In this document: piece after piece, positions 22,800 to 34,900 of the stretch
How the letters are laid out: each line of letters begins with the position of its first letter
Numbering within the stretch: position 1 is the first letter of the stretch
Assembly (NCBI GenBank): GCA_014529385.2
Contig: CM043962.1
Span: forward strand, 129,394,074 to 129,458,073
Direction of reading: 5' to 3'
Length of the DNA stretch: 64,000 nucleotides
Source of the DNA: Adiantum capillus-veneris
Lineage: Eukaryota > Streptophyta > Polypodiopsida > Polypodiales > Pteridaceae
Made by a program: the position numbers and the translations under genes
Notes under the pieces: model-generated
Database searches by the model: none
Seen by the model: only the letters and a program-made list of their open reading frames with translations
What the model was told of the DNA's origin: nothing

Positions 22800-25700
22800 G
22801 AAGTGGATGAGTGGTAGGAGCATAGGGTGATGGAAGCTCAAATCAGTTGGGTTCCTCTTGGGATAAAACAACCCAATATGTAAAGTGCCACTCATTTAGC
22901 CAAAGATGCCTTTAATAGCGTGCCAATGCTTAGACTCTGTGCTATGCATAATTTTGTTGACATGTGAAACTGCAAACTGAATATCAGACCTCGTATTAAC
23001 TACATAAATAAGACATCCACTGTTAAAGAGTGACATCAAGAAGACCTTTAGCATCATGGAAACTTAATTTCAAACCTTGAAGTAGCAATAGGTTTGCAGT
23101 CCTCAAGTCCAAACTTACATAGTAATGCTTCTATGTATCTTGCTTGACACAAGCAATCCCTCCATTGCATTGCTTAAACTATATTCCCAAGTAATGATGC
23201 AATATCCCTAAGTCTTTCATCTTGAAAGTGGCATTTAATTCAGCCTTTAATTCAGTAATGTGTGTCTCATTCGCACTAATATTATTAAAAAATCATCTAC
23301 ATATAAAACAACAATGAGAAATACATCACCCTCACGTTTGACATACAAAGTGCTCTCAATTGGATTGTTACAAAAGCCTTGTTTAACCAATTGAGTGTCA
23401 GCTTTCTCATACCAAGCACGAGGAGATTGCTTCAACCCATACAAAGCTTTCTTATATTATTCTCTTGTCCTTTCTTGACAAAACCACGAGGCTGCATTAC
23501 ATACACTCTCTCAAATATATCACCATTCAAAAAAGTAGTAGCAATGTCTAATTAATGTACATTCCATCCAAAATAAGCTTCCAATGCACATAGAAAATGA
23601 ACATTAGTCATACACTAAGTCGGGGAAAATTTCTCTTCATCCTCAACGCCTTTTTGCTGTGCATAAGCTTTTGCAACAAATTTAGGCTTGTAGCAATCAA
23701 TCTCACTATCCAACTTACGATTCAACTTGTAAATCCACTATGTATCAATGGCCTCTATGCAAAGAGGAAAATCGCATAAGTCCATGTGTCATTCTTTATT
23801 ATAAGGGCATCATACTCTGATTGCATGGTAGCCATCCAATTTTTTGAAGTCTATGCTTCATCAAAAGAAAGAGGTTTTTCCTGATCACATTAACTAGAAA
23901 CAACCAAAGCATAACAATCCAACGCATAAGATGCATGGCGAGAACCTGAACAAGTACAAGTAGACATAGGTGCATCTAATTTACTGTCACACAAAGTATG
24001 CACCACCCATTTTGGCATACCTCTAGCCTCTTCATTCTCACATCAATTACATCTTATAATCTACATCAATAATAGGTTGATTTGTAACATCTTCAGAAAC
24101 CCCCATAGGCTATACATGTGCCTCATTGGAATTTACATTTAATTTTTCACCATTAAAAAGAGGCAAGAAAGTGTCATAAATGTCTTGCAAGCTTACACTA
24201 GTCTCTGGTACATGATAACAAAGGTTGAAGAGAATCTTCCACAAATACATCTCGTGAAACCAAGATACATTTTATTTGTAGATGGTATTACCTGTAACCT
24301 TTACTTTCAAGACTATAACCAACAAAAATGCATTTGATAGCCTTATCATCCTATGTTTTATGTTGTTTTTGTGACACCAAAGCATAAGCTAAACAACCAA
24401 AAATGCACATGTGATCAATGGATGTCTTCTTATCATGGCATGCTTCATAAGGAGTCATAGAGACTGACTTGGTAGGACACATGCTATGTTCATTAGTAGC
24501 ACACATGATAGCCTTGAGCCAAAAAGAATGTGGTAAAGCTTGACTCTTGACCATATATCATGCTGTTTTGCAAGTAACTTGTTTTTTCTTTTAGCAACAC
24601 CATTTTGATACAGTGTATATGGCACTATACATTGGTGTTTTATCTACAACTAGCGAGAAATGCATTAAATTCAGGAGACATATACTCCCCCCTTGATCTA
24701 AACAGGGGGTGACCATAGTACATTTAGAGACATTTTTAGCCATAACTAGAAATTTCTTGAAACACGTGAATACTTCAGACTTAACTTTTAGCGGATACAC
24801 CCATGCATGCCTAGAGTAATCATCAATGAAAGTCACAAAGTACAAGTAATTATCCAAGGATGGAGTTTGCATAGGCCCACAAACATCACTATGCATAAGT
24901 TGCAACCTGCATGTAGCCCTTACTGAACCATCTTGAAAACTTTGAACACTGCATCTTACCCAAAATATAGCCTTTACAAATATGCTTAGAAGGTGCTTCG
25001 AGTGGCGGCAAAGAAGCGACGATATCAAATTTCTACAAACGTAGTAAATTGGCAAAATTTAGATGCCCAAAATGTGCATACCAAAGTTTTGCATTTGAAA
25101 CACCCTTTGAATCTACAATTGCCTTTGAAAAATTCTACCTCTACATTGTTATACAAAGTGAGCTTATACATCCCATGACACCAAATGCCAGATGCATCAA
25201 TTTCATACCAAAATAGAGAACATGAATTGTACATCTGTCATCCACAAATTTGACAATAAGACCAAGTCTTAAGAACTGCCATTCACAGTAGTTAGCACAA
25301 TCTTTGTGACTGCCTTGACTGGATAAGAGGCATTGTTGGCACAAGTGGCCATATTCCTGTGAGAATTAGCCTTGAACAAGTCACAATGTGAAGTAATATG
25401 CTTTGTAGCACCACTATCAAAGTACCAAACATGGGACTTTGTAGCAATTGACATACATGTATCATGGACAGAAGGATCATAAGTACACTCTGCACTAAAT
25501 GCCCACTCTGCATCTACATCAATAACACAATCTTTATTTTCCAAAGATTCTACAATAGCTACATTGGTACTACTTCTAGCCTATTTCTTCTTTCCCTCTT
25601 TTGCCTTCAACTTAGGACATTGCTCTATTGAGTGATCATTAGCCTTGCAATAATGGCAATGCATCTTCTTCTTGCCTTTTTCACCAAAATTCCCAGATGA

Positions 25701-26560
25701 GATGCTATTGGAAAAAGCACTAGATAGGTGTTTTGCTACTCACTGAAGAACCATGAGAAGTGACTGCATTGCTATTACCACCTTTTCTTTGAGCAACAAC
25801 AAAAGCCTATTCAACTACACACTGTCTAGCCATGTTCTTTCTTGAAAGCGACTCCTATGAAAACATGTACATAATGCATCAAACTTGACATCTTGAGGGG
25901 TTCCTTTGGTTTTAGGTCTCCAAGTACTAGCAAAAGTCTGGTAATAGTTTGGCAACACATCGAGAACAATCTGCACAAGTGAATTGTGAGAAATAACCTC
26001 AATTGCAAAAATGAGTTACTCATTGATATCCTTGATACCGGCAAGGAAAGTGTCCATGTCATCTTCATCTTGCATAAGCTTTGACTCGAGCTCTTTTACA
26101 TAGCAATGCAATTTTAGCCTCATTGTTGCGACTTGCATAAAGACCAACCAAAGTATCCTAGGCTTCTTTTGCTAATTTTTTTGAGCGAATGTGAGGAGTA
26201 ATAGTGCACTTCACAAATAATTCAATCAATGCATGGGCCTATGCATCTCTAACATCCCCAAGAGAATGCTCAATTGTAGGCAAAAAAACTCTAGCAACAA
26301 CAGACTTTCTAAAACGTGCAACATCCTCGACAGAGCCTGTATTCATAGTACATACATACATGCCATGCACAACATTCCACACGCCCTTTCACACAAGAAC
26401 ATGAATGATCATGTAAGCCCACATTGGGTATTTATCCCCATCCAACTTGTCCTCAATAGCAGCAAACACCTTGAAAACATGTTGTCAACCATGGTGAGTG
26501 ACTGCACTTGATGTGAAAATTGCTCCGAAAGAGGAAAAATGAAGTAGGACTATTACATGC
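22800..26560 (-). pseudogene. Heavily decayed antisense Ty1/copia gag-pol (element K)
   Basis: Minus-strand order from the right: gag around 25860-26510 (NSLVQIVLDVLPNYYQTFAS); zinc knuckle CHYCKANDHSIEQC at about 25617-25660; protease with VWYFDSGATKHITSH at 25269-25544, triad intact; pre-integrase segment 25025-25344; integrase core 24591-25055 (LMHSDVCGPMQT, FIDDYSRHAWVYPL); integrase end 24351-24554 (SFWLKAIMCA, TPYEACHDKK); reverse transcriptase 23247-23444 (MYGLKQSPRAWYEK, VLYVDDFLI); and RNase H approach near 22850-22960 (MSGTLHIGLFYPKRN). The order PR-IN-RT-RH is diagnostic of copia. Frames change many times and stops are frequent, so the copy is old. LTRs were not delimited. Confidence 0.85.
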
Positions 26561-28068
26561 TATATAACAGAACCCAAAGAGGACTATAAGGGTATTCTAT
26601 AGAAAATTGCAGTGAAAAAAGTTCTACACAAAAGGAAAAAAATGTCTGGTCAATAGTGTGTGTAATGGAAACAGAGATTGAAGTGAGCCCACAATATTAC
26701 TCAACTTGTGAAGCTCATCCAAATCGGAGAAAGTCAGCAGGGGGGTTGCTGGCGACCATGCTCGAGAGGACACGACTTGCTCTCATATGAATTGTTGGAA
26801 TTAGGGTTACATGGATGCACACACAACTTGGAGAAGATGAAGAAGTTCAAGGCACACAATAGAGATTGTATTGCTTAGCGTGCAAAATCTTCAAAAATAG
26901 GTTATACACCTTGGGCTTTCTTTTGCATTGCTCACAATTAGACACTAACAAAACCTAATCTAGGTATATTCTAGTAGATGTGAAATTATATATTAGAATT
27001 TGAAAGATCCTGGACTAACATAGGAAATTACAAGCTTGCTTTTAGTGCCACTCCATGGTTTTGGGAATGAACTACCTTGCACCCATTTTACAATGGAGGC
27101 ATAGCATAGGTGACAAAATGGTTTAAGTAGTCAGCACCATCACTCCACATCCAATTCAAGTTCACAAAATTAGTTTGCACTCTTCCATGAATGTTGCTAC
27201 ACCCACTTATGATGCTGCATGTGCGATAAGTGACAATGCATGAATATCACCGTTCAACTCTCATGTGTCTCATGTGCAACCAATGGATTTACATCGGTGC
27301 CCATGGGAAAGTGGGTACTAATAATAAGGTATGGTTGTCAAGGGTCACTTGTTGGTGGATTTTCTAGCCATTAGATGGCTGCCACACTTTATTAGCAAAA
27401 GTAGAAGTAAATGGATGGAGTCATGTATGGCATGATCAATTTGAACAAACATTTTGGCATTCATGAGAAATGTTTGAAAAGCTCATTGATTCTATTTACA
27501 TAAAATTTGTATTTTTTAAACCATGGTGGGGATGATGTTAATAGAAAAGCTAGGTTAGTGGCAACCAACCTTTGGCATGGAAATTAGCGTGTGAGCTATG
27601 TTAATGAAGTTTCTTGTGATGATCAAAGTTGACTATAATTTATCCTTGTTTTTATGGGGTTTTTTTGGGCTTTGTGCTTGAATTTGGTGTTGCTGACATT
27701 GGTGGTTCTTGGTAGGACAAGTTGATAGATTTTTTCATTCAAGAGACTAGGTGAGGGGTAACACCCCTTGTATGGACTATTTTTATCACTTAAACCTTTG
27801 TTGCAGGGGAAACCCCATTGGCCAAACTTACTTGTGTCTTGCAAGTATCTCACTGTCAGACACCGTTGAATCATGACTCGTGCATACATCAACAAGTGCA
27901 ACTCCTTTCCGTTTTTTTCCCCCACCCTTCCCTTTCCCTTTCTTCCCCCTCCCCAAACTAATTCATGCATTTGGGAAAAAGTCGTTTTGGCTGCCTACTA
28001 GTGGTGAGACACCCTATAATGCAAACTCAAAAGGTATGGAAAAAAAGTATGTTATGTAAGAAAGAGTC
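26561..28068. other. Non-coding stretch, possible 5' LTR of K
   Basis: The first 500 bp probably include the leader and LTR of the antisense copia K: the minus strand reads CATATGAGAGC near 26775-26785, reminiscent of the usual TATCAGAGC primer-binding site. The rest shows nothing recognisable. Confidence 0.3.
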
Positions 28069-28500
28069 GTGATGGCTTCTTTAAGGACTTCATATAGCCC
28101 TCTTAACACACTTTTCAAAGACGGCTCTTATTGCAAAGATCTCTCCACTCGTTCTCATTGTTTGTTTTTTGAGTTGATGCATCTTTTGCTAAAGAAACAA
28201 TGTGATTATAACTTACAATTCAGTGCGAGCACAAGAAGATCCTCCCTTTGCTTGCTTGTTTTGGTAAATGAGATCAAGTTTGGTCATGAGCATCAAGCTT
28301 TTGTGGACGCCCTTACTCATTGTATGGTGCCATCATGCCTGAGCCGGTTTAAAGCTCATTGGATTGACATTTATTGTGTCGATCCAGTGTTCATAGCTCA
28401 CTGCTACACCACGATTGGCAACACAACATGCACACATGCTCGCACATACACAGACACACAAGCACATGTAGATGAATTTTCATCAACATGCATGCATGTG

Positions 28501-28524
<24 letters not shown>
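28069..28524 (+). other. Open frame of 151 codons without recognised domain
   Basis: It opens with ATG at 28072 and closes inside the GT microsatellite. The translation is cysteine- and histidine-rich without a known motif, and its last third is translated simple repeat (CVCVCV). No homolog is recognised. It is likely non-coding or a remnant. Confidence 0.15.

Positions 28525-28561
<37 letters not shown>
28501..28561. repeat. Compound (GT)n-(GA)n microsatellite
   Basis: About 22 bp of GT followed directly by about 38 bp of GA. Confidence 0.95.
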
Positions 28562-28566
<5 letters not shown>

Positions 28567-28569
28567 CTA

Positions 28570-29280
28570 GCATTTTCTTCTTCTCAAGTGTTCACATAAA
28601 AAATCTAGAAAGTCATTGGTTGGTTGATAACTTCATGTAGTCACTCATTTGCATACTGGGTCGTTATCACTTTCATTAATTAATTTGTTAGGAGATTCCT
28701 CCAAATCCTTAACTTTGAAGACTAGCGTCTGTGTCGGAGGCGATGCACACGCTTGGTCGTGTTTGCCTTGGGGCTGCAGACAGACGTGCATCATATCTGC
28801 ATCGTCCTCCTCCTCCATGCCCCTTGCGCCGCCTGCACCTCCTTCCCTATGTTCACCAGCCTCGCGGTCCACATGGTCAGAAGGGAGAGGGAGAGCTGAG
28901 CTTATGCTTCGCAGCTGAAGGCGATGGAATCTGCCTTGCAGTCCGTCGCCCTGCAGAGGAAGGCGGTGAAGGCAAAGGGAGGCCGCCACAGGCATGCAGA
29001 GGATCAGTAGAGGCTGCGCCAGTTGCATCAGAAAAGGTGGTGGTTGCATCTGCGAGGGGTGACACAGTTTACAGAGGGTGACCATTGAGGAGAGTTACAC
29101 GTTGGCGATGGCCATACTAAGCAAGAGGAGGTCCAATCTGCATGGGCGCTGAATTCAACAGGGACATCAACCGCCTTCTGGCGAGGCAAACCCCGTCAGA
29201 CCTGTGCTCTGGCTGAGCCGGCTGTGCGATACCTAGCATTAAAAAAAAAATCTCTGCCTTTGATCAAGCGCCTGCGAACA
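28570..29280. other. GC-richer stretch with overlapping open frames on both strands
   Basis: 28700-29090 is GC-richer than its surroundings. Open frames on both strands (28645-29085 minus, 28731-29081 plus) are low-complexity (Pro, Ala, Glu, Arg rich) and resemble no known domain. No splice-supported gene can be built. Confidence 0.25.
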
Positions 29281-29288
29281 CGTGGCAT

Positions 29289-29514
29289 GTCTCTCTCTCT
29301 CTCTCTCTCTTCCTTTTGCTTCACTTTTTGAAGGGTATCTCATGAGATACCCTTTATTTTGTCATGCTTACAGAATTGCGGCAACATACTTAGTCTCTAT
29401 AGATTTTTAAGATGAAAAGAATGATTGAAAAGTAAAAGGTCACTATAAAACCTCAAAAATTGCATGAATCACTGATGCATATAAACACTATTTCCGCTAA
29501 ATACATTTGTGTGA

Positions 29515-29551
<37 letters not shown>

Positions 29552-29552
29552 C

Positions 29553-29604
<52 letters not shown>
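29289..29604. repeat. Microsatellite cluster: (CT)n, then (GT)n-(GA)n
   Basis: (CT)n at 29289-29311. (GT)n with a CG-containing end at 29519-29552, then (GA)n at 29554-29604. Confidence 0.9.
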
Positions 29605-29607
<3 letters not shown>

Positions 29608-30659
29608 AGTCATTTCTTCATGTGAGCAATAAAAGTTTAGATGCAAGCAAAGTTCAACATGAGGAATGAATGTTTAGACGCAAGCAAAGTTTACATGACA
29701 GAAATTCTTCTTAACAAAAAAAAGCCTTCAAGAACTACATCCTTAGCTTGAACTAAACGCACAAGGGTGCCTTCCCGTAAACTAGATGAAAGTGCCTCCG
29801 AGAGGTGTTTTGAAAAAAATAGGGCCTTACCGTACAATATCTACAAATGCTTTCGTAGAGAAAGGCGCAGTTGAAATGAGGGTGGTTCAATCACCCTTCG
29901 CATTCACTTATGTTCCTCTTCACACGTGAATGCTAGGTACCACTAGTTGAATGAATATATTTAGCATTGTTTTCGACTCGCGCCGCAAATATAGTTATCT
30001 ATATTCAGCAATGGTGACATTTTGACGAGGTGCGCTCCAATGGCATTGCTATGGGCTTGCAGATTCCTTATGAAAGCCCTTTCTCCAATGAGGCACTTTT
30101 AGTCAGACTACTAGAAGGCACTGTAAGCATTCTTAGACGTACAATGTAAGGGGTGGTAGAGAAATAGTAGTTTCTTTTTTATTTCACCCAATCTCATAAA
30201 TTAGAGGGCCTTTTTTGCCATTTTGGGTCTAGTTCCACCTCTTAGAGTATCTTGCCTCCATCTTAGGCTATGCGAAGTTCGATACAATGCTCTTACAAAT
30301 ACAGGAATTGTAGGAACTCTATCGAGGATTTAGAGAGCTATAGGAATTCTTATTCCACGTTTCCGAAACTCGCACCCTACCTCCTTTTGATACAGAAAAG
30401 ACTAGCTCAAAAGAGACTAGCACTCGTGCTTTGATGTGACTGGCTCACAAATTCCTACATTGAAGGACGAAGCAAATCTCCCTTAATCCCTCCCTTTTTC
30501 AAAGTGATAGTAGGAGGTACCGATTGAAAGTAATAAAAAAAAGGGGAATATATAGAAGGCACTCTCAAATAGTATTGATAGTGAAAGATTTAGAAGGCGT
30601 CAAGGCGAGAGGAAGGCAGGGATCCAATGGACGTGGAGGCCATGCTTTTTTATTCTTAG

Positions 30660-30711
<52 letters not shown>

Positions 30712-31290
30712 GCTGCGCTTGGAGAAACCTCTCTCCATGGCTCTTGCATCCAAGTCTAGCAGTAGGCGAGTGCACTCGACGTCTACTGTAGAGGACCCCG
30801 GAGGGTTGCCCTCGCATCTAGGTATAGCAACAGGCAGGTGCACTGAAGATATTAAATGCGAAAGGATGCAAAGGGTTTGCTGACGTTGGTGATGGAAGAA
30901 ATATGCATTATGGAGGGTTTTTGTAAGGCTCTATAGGGGCTGACAAACGAGAAGAGGAGGGTTTTCAGTGGTCTCTACACTCAGGGAGGAGAGGTGGGCC
31001 GAGGAAGGAGTGACCAACAGAGCGGGAAGGTGCAGGGGGGATGACGGGATGGAAGGGCAGGGCACTAGGACTAGGTCAAGGTTGGTGAGGGTTGTGGACA
31101 ATGGTTCTTCATGGCTGCAGTGTTGAAGGTGGGACACAAGCAAAACCTTAGACGGTCGATGGGAGGAATCTTAAAAACAAATGGTTTTTTTCAAAGAACA
31201 CCCTATAGCCATCATTAGAGACCAAATAGTAGGGTTACTAGTAGCGTTTGGATTTCGTGCAACCTTTTCAATTTTGTTGAAAATGGTAAA
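29605..31290. other. Non-coding stretch with (CT)n at 30668-30708
   Basis: No gene recognised. The microsatellite is about 41 bp. The open frames over 30524-30883 are mostly its translation. Confidence 0.4.
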
Positions 31291-31600
31291 GATCCTCCCC
31301 CTACTCCCCTCGTGACTAAATGGCACGGGGTCTTAAATGACCTAGCTATGGGATCGACGACGCACGACTGAGGGCTGTGATCTCGAGGAGATTGGATAGT
31401 GAAAAGATCCTCCCCCTACTCCCATCGTGACTAAATGGCATGGGGTCTTAAATGACCTAGCTATGGGATCGACGGCGCACGACTGAGGGCTGCGATCTCG
31501 AGGAGATTGGATAGTGACCAAAAATCGAGCAACATGTGCGGGTCGGGGATTTGAACTCGAACAGGCGATGTGGCAGCCTGATGGGCTACCCAAGCGTGTG
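31291..31600 (-). mobile_element. tRNA-derived SINE-like unit with tandemly duplicated body
   Basis: On the minus strand a pol III A-box-like TAGCCCATCAGG (complement of about 31578-31589) is followed about 30 nt later by a B-box-like AGTTCAAATCC (complement of about 31548-31558). The body after the head is present twice in tandem: 31406-31517 and 31291-31405, a 115-bp period with only a few substitutions. It ends in a T/A-rich stretch near 31265-31290. A tRNA-like head plus a unique body fits a plant SINE. The duplicated body is unusual. Confidence 0.55.
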
Positions 31601-31647
31601 TATGCATTTCGCTGTAATGTGTGTGTGTTCGCATTTATTTATACTTC

Positions 31648-31716
31648 TTTGAGTTTACACATTGGGTGTCCGAGTTTACAAAATGTGTCCGAGTTTACAC
31701 AATGCGTCCAAGTTTA
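31648..31716. repeat. 19-bp minisatellite upstream of the PDI gene
   Basis: Three to four tandem copies of GAGTTTACACAATGCGTCC with variants, ending about 220 bp before the start codon at 31935. Confidence 0.85.
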
Positions 31717-31886
31717 CTTTTCAAAAATCTGACAGTGCCTGGCGCCTCTGCTTTTGTGCGTGCACTTCTCCTCCATGGATCCCATGGCTGGGGGATGATG
31801 GATCATGTAAGAACGAGCGTTCTTTAGACTCCCGTGGGGTGCGACCCCGTCTTTAACATACGAGCAAAGTTTTTTCGAATTGTGCC

Positions 31887-31895
31887 AAGTATAAA
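31887..31895 (+). promoter_or_regulatory. Candidate TATA box of the PDI gene
   Basis: GTATAAAGT lies about 40-48 bp before the ATG at 31935, which would leave a very short 5' leader. The match is good but the position is unproven; an upstream start with a longer leader is equally possible. Confidence 0.35.
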
Positions 31896-31934
31896 GTTCG
31901 TTTATGTTGTTTTCAATCTTGGTTACTTACTGTG

Positions 31935-34900
31935 ATGGCAAGCCCGTGGGGGATCATTTCCGTGCTCGTCCTGCTACTCGTGGCGGATGCTCAGGGAGAC
32001 GAAGAACAAAATGGCCGAGTTCTTGAGCTAACGGATGCCACCTTCGACGCTGCCATCGCCAAGCACGACTATATCTTAGTCGATTTCTATGCCCCTTGGT
32101 GCTTTCACTGCAAGAAACTATCTCCCGAGGTAATCTTCGTTCTTCTTGATTTTTGTTCCTTGACAGTAAGCTCAGCTCGATCTTGGGCTCGGAAGGTGTG
32201 GATATTGTGTGTAGAGAGAGAAGGTGTGGATATTGTGTGTCTACCAACAGTTTTCATCACATTCGTATGTACAATGAGGGAATAGTACCTCGCACCTGAT
32301 ACACCCAAAAGATGTCAGCTTTCCTCTGCTGTTACTGGGTGATGATTAAAGCCAGCGTCAGCAAGTGATTCTGTTGATCTCGGTGGGGTGAGAGCCTGAA
32401 CGATGGACTACAGCATGGAATTAACTTGACAAGATTTTTCCTATCTTTATACATGATTGATTTATTTAAATCATGAGAAAAGAGGTGAATGAATGAACTA
32501 GTCCAGGCAATGTGGATGTGAAGGTCAAAAAAGATCTGTCCAAGCAATCAATGGAGAAGAAGAACTGTTGAATTGGTAGTTGGGATGGTTATTTTCCCGT
32601 TTTTATGGTTAAGGGGTATCCTTGATGTGCTGAGCCTGGCTTAGGGTTCTTGGAATATACTTTACAAATTCAAGTGTGGTGTTTGAATAGATCACTTCAC
32701 TGAAATGTCTCAAGAATATGGCAATGTGATATGATAAGGATTATTGGATGTGAGCACATATTGTGCAAATGTTTTGTGTTTGTGTGCTTTTTGTTGGTTT
32801 CTTCCAGGCCCCTCCATCAAGGGTGATTGAGTTGACTCTATGTTAACACTTTCTACATGTCCTTATGTGGGCCCGTTGACCCTTGATTGTGGACTAGCCA
32901 TCAACAAGTTGGGACTTTCCCTAGAGGAAGAATCGACTGGTGCTTTGATACCACTCTAACCGGCAAGTCACTGATATGGCGGTCAACAGAGAACAAGACT
33001 ACGAGCTCTAAAAATTGAACTTGAAAGAGAATTGAACTAGAGACAAGACACTTTGAGGTGGAGTGCCCCACTCAAATGTGGTGGCCCCTAAGGGAGGGCC
33101 CCCTTGAGGTGTTTCTTGAATTAGTGATTTTGGCATACATAACTGCCGGGAAGAGCCTCTCTGCATTTGCAAACTTGCACTGATCTGCAGAACCTCCCCC
33201 AAGGCTACATGTTTACAGGCATGTGGCCTTTAAAGAAACTCCTATCAAAAGTTGGCCTCAAAAGTTTGATTAATTAACGGTTCCAATAATTGAGATCAAA
33301 CAATTGCCCCATGTCCAACTGCCACATCACCACGTTCGTACGGATTGCCCTTTCTTTCGGTTGGGTCAAGTAGTGCATCATTATTACTTTCTGACAATGT
33401 GGCCAGAGGTGGGGCATTTGGTGCCAGTTGCTTAGTTGAGTATGACACCAATTTGAGGAGGTACTCTTGCAGTGTGGACTACTCCATCTCCATGCTCTCT
33501 TCACCGACAGTAGTGTGGCCCTACAAATTTGGAATATCTATGCCCTTTTGTGAGCTTGTGTGTACCATATGTGTGGCAGGTTGGCAATCTCTTATGGGCG
33601 GTACTCTTGATGTCCGATCGTAGCTTTGTTGAGATCTTTGGGTAACAAGTTTGCAAGCATTGTTGGCTATTGATGGGCACATCTAGTCCTTGCTGAAGTC
33701 GGCAACAGTTGGAGGCTTCTTGCGCATATCTCTTTGGAGAGCTTAAACTTTGGGGTAGCTCATTCTGATCTTCCTCGGCATGATGCAATTCCTCAACAAT
33801 AATGAAGCTGTATAGTACCACTGTCATGGGGATGGGCACCTCGTGCCAACGGAAAAGAACAGGCTGAACAACTTTAAGCACTTCAAATAACAACTGAACT
33901 GAAAGAGATAGATGACACGCGAGACGGGGAGTGGTGGAGCTCCACCCCAAGAGAGCATTGGCCCCAAACCTTGGTGCCCCTTTCAGTATTTCTTTATATT
34001 GCTTGAACTCAGTACATCGTCGGTACTCCATCCTCTGCACCTACACACTGAAGCGTGCCAGAGAATGAGCCCTTGGCTCATATCTAAAGGCCCTTGGCTT
34101 ATGATATGATGAAATAATTGCATCTAGACATCTGGTAGAGATTGGTGAGATTAGGATGCGATGGCTAAGTGAGTCAGGAATCTGATTCTAGTGCATTGAG
34201 ATTTCTCTCTGGATGAGATGACTGGATATTGTTGTTACTGCATCAAGAGTTTTGGAAGAATGAGATGGCTACACAGGGATCCAGGTGCATCAAGATTTCT
34301 GGACTAGATGAGATGACTAGATTGAATGTTTGCACCTTTGTGTTGAGTGTGAACTAAGTTTTGTGAATTAAATGCTCTGTGAATGTACTGTCTTGATTGA
34401 GATGGTCAATGGCATGTCTGCTTGAAATGTGAGAAAGGATATGAATATGACAGTGACAACATTTAGTAGAACAAGACATTGGTGAAAAGATCAGTGAGAT
34501 TCGGATGTGATTACCAAATAAGTTACAATGATCATGATTTGTATCTGGGATCTTGATGGAAATGAGATGCGATTGTTCAATGATTGTCATTTTCGTGCAA
34601 GTGTTGGATGTGTGTAGTCTATTGCACGAGTACATAGAGTCGGTGTCTATTGAGCTAGTTTATGTCCTTTGTTTGTTTTGAAGGCGTAATCGAGGGTGAT
34701 TACTCTTCTTTCAAGAGGGGTGTTCTTAGTGACGTGGCAGGACATTTAGGGGCGGGGGAACCCTGGTCTCTAACCCTGACTAACTTGGGGGACAACAATC
34801 GAGGGGCCTAAAACCTAAAAGGTCTGTTGACGGCCAGCCCAAAAAATGGGGCTAATTGCTGATGTGGACATTGTAGAGACAATCCTGCGCTTTGTGGAAG

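Noticed and set aside
28645-29085. 146-codon antisense frame in a GC-richer stretch as a gene
   Set aside because: Overlapping frames are open on the other strand too, as expected from GC content. No domain, signal or splice structure was seen.
31954-32308. Antisense open frames over PDI exon 1
   Set aside because: They are shadows of the PDI exon, which has conserved thioredoxin residues and matching splice sites on the plus strand.
33501-34040. 179-codon antisense frame in PDI intron 1 as a gene
   Set aside because: Its first part lies over the antisense LTR fragment at 33844-34040 and it has no known domain.
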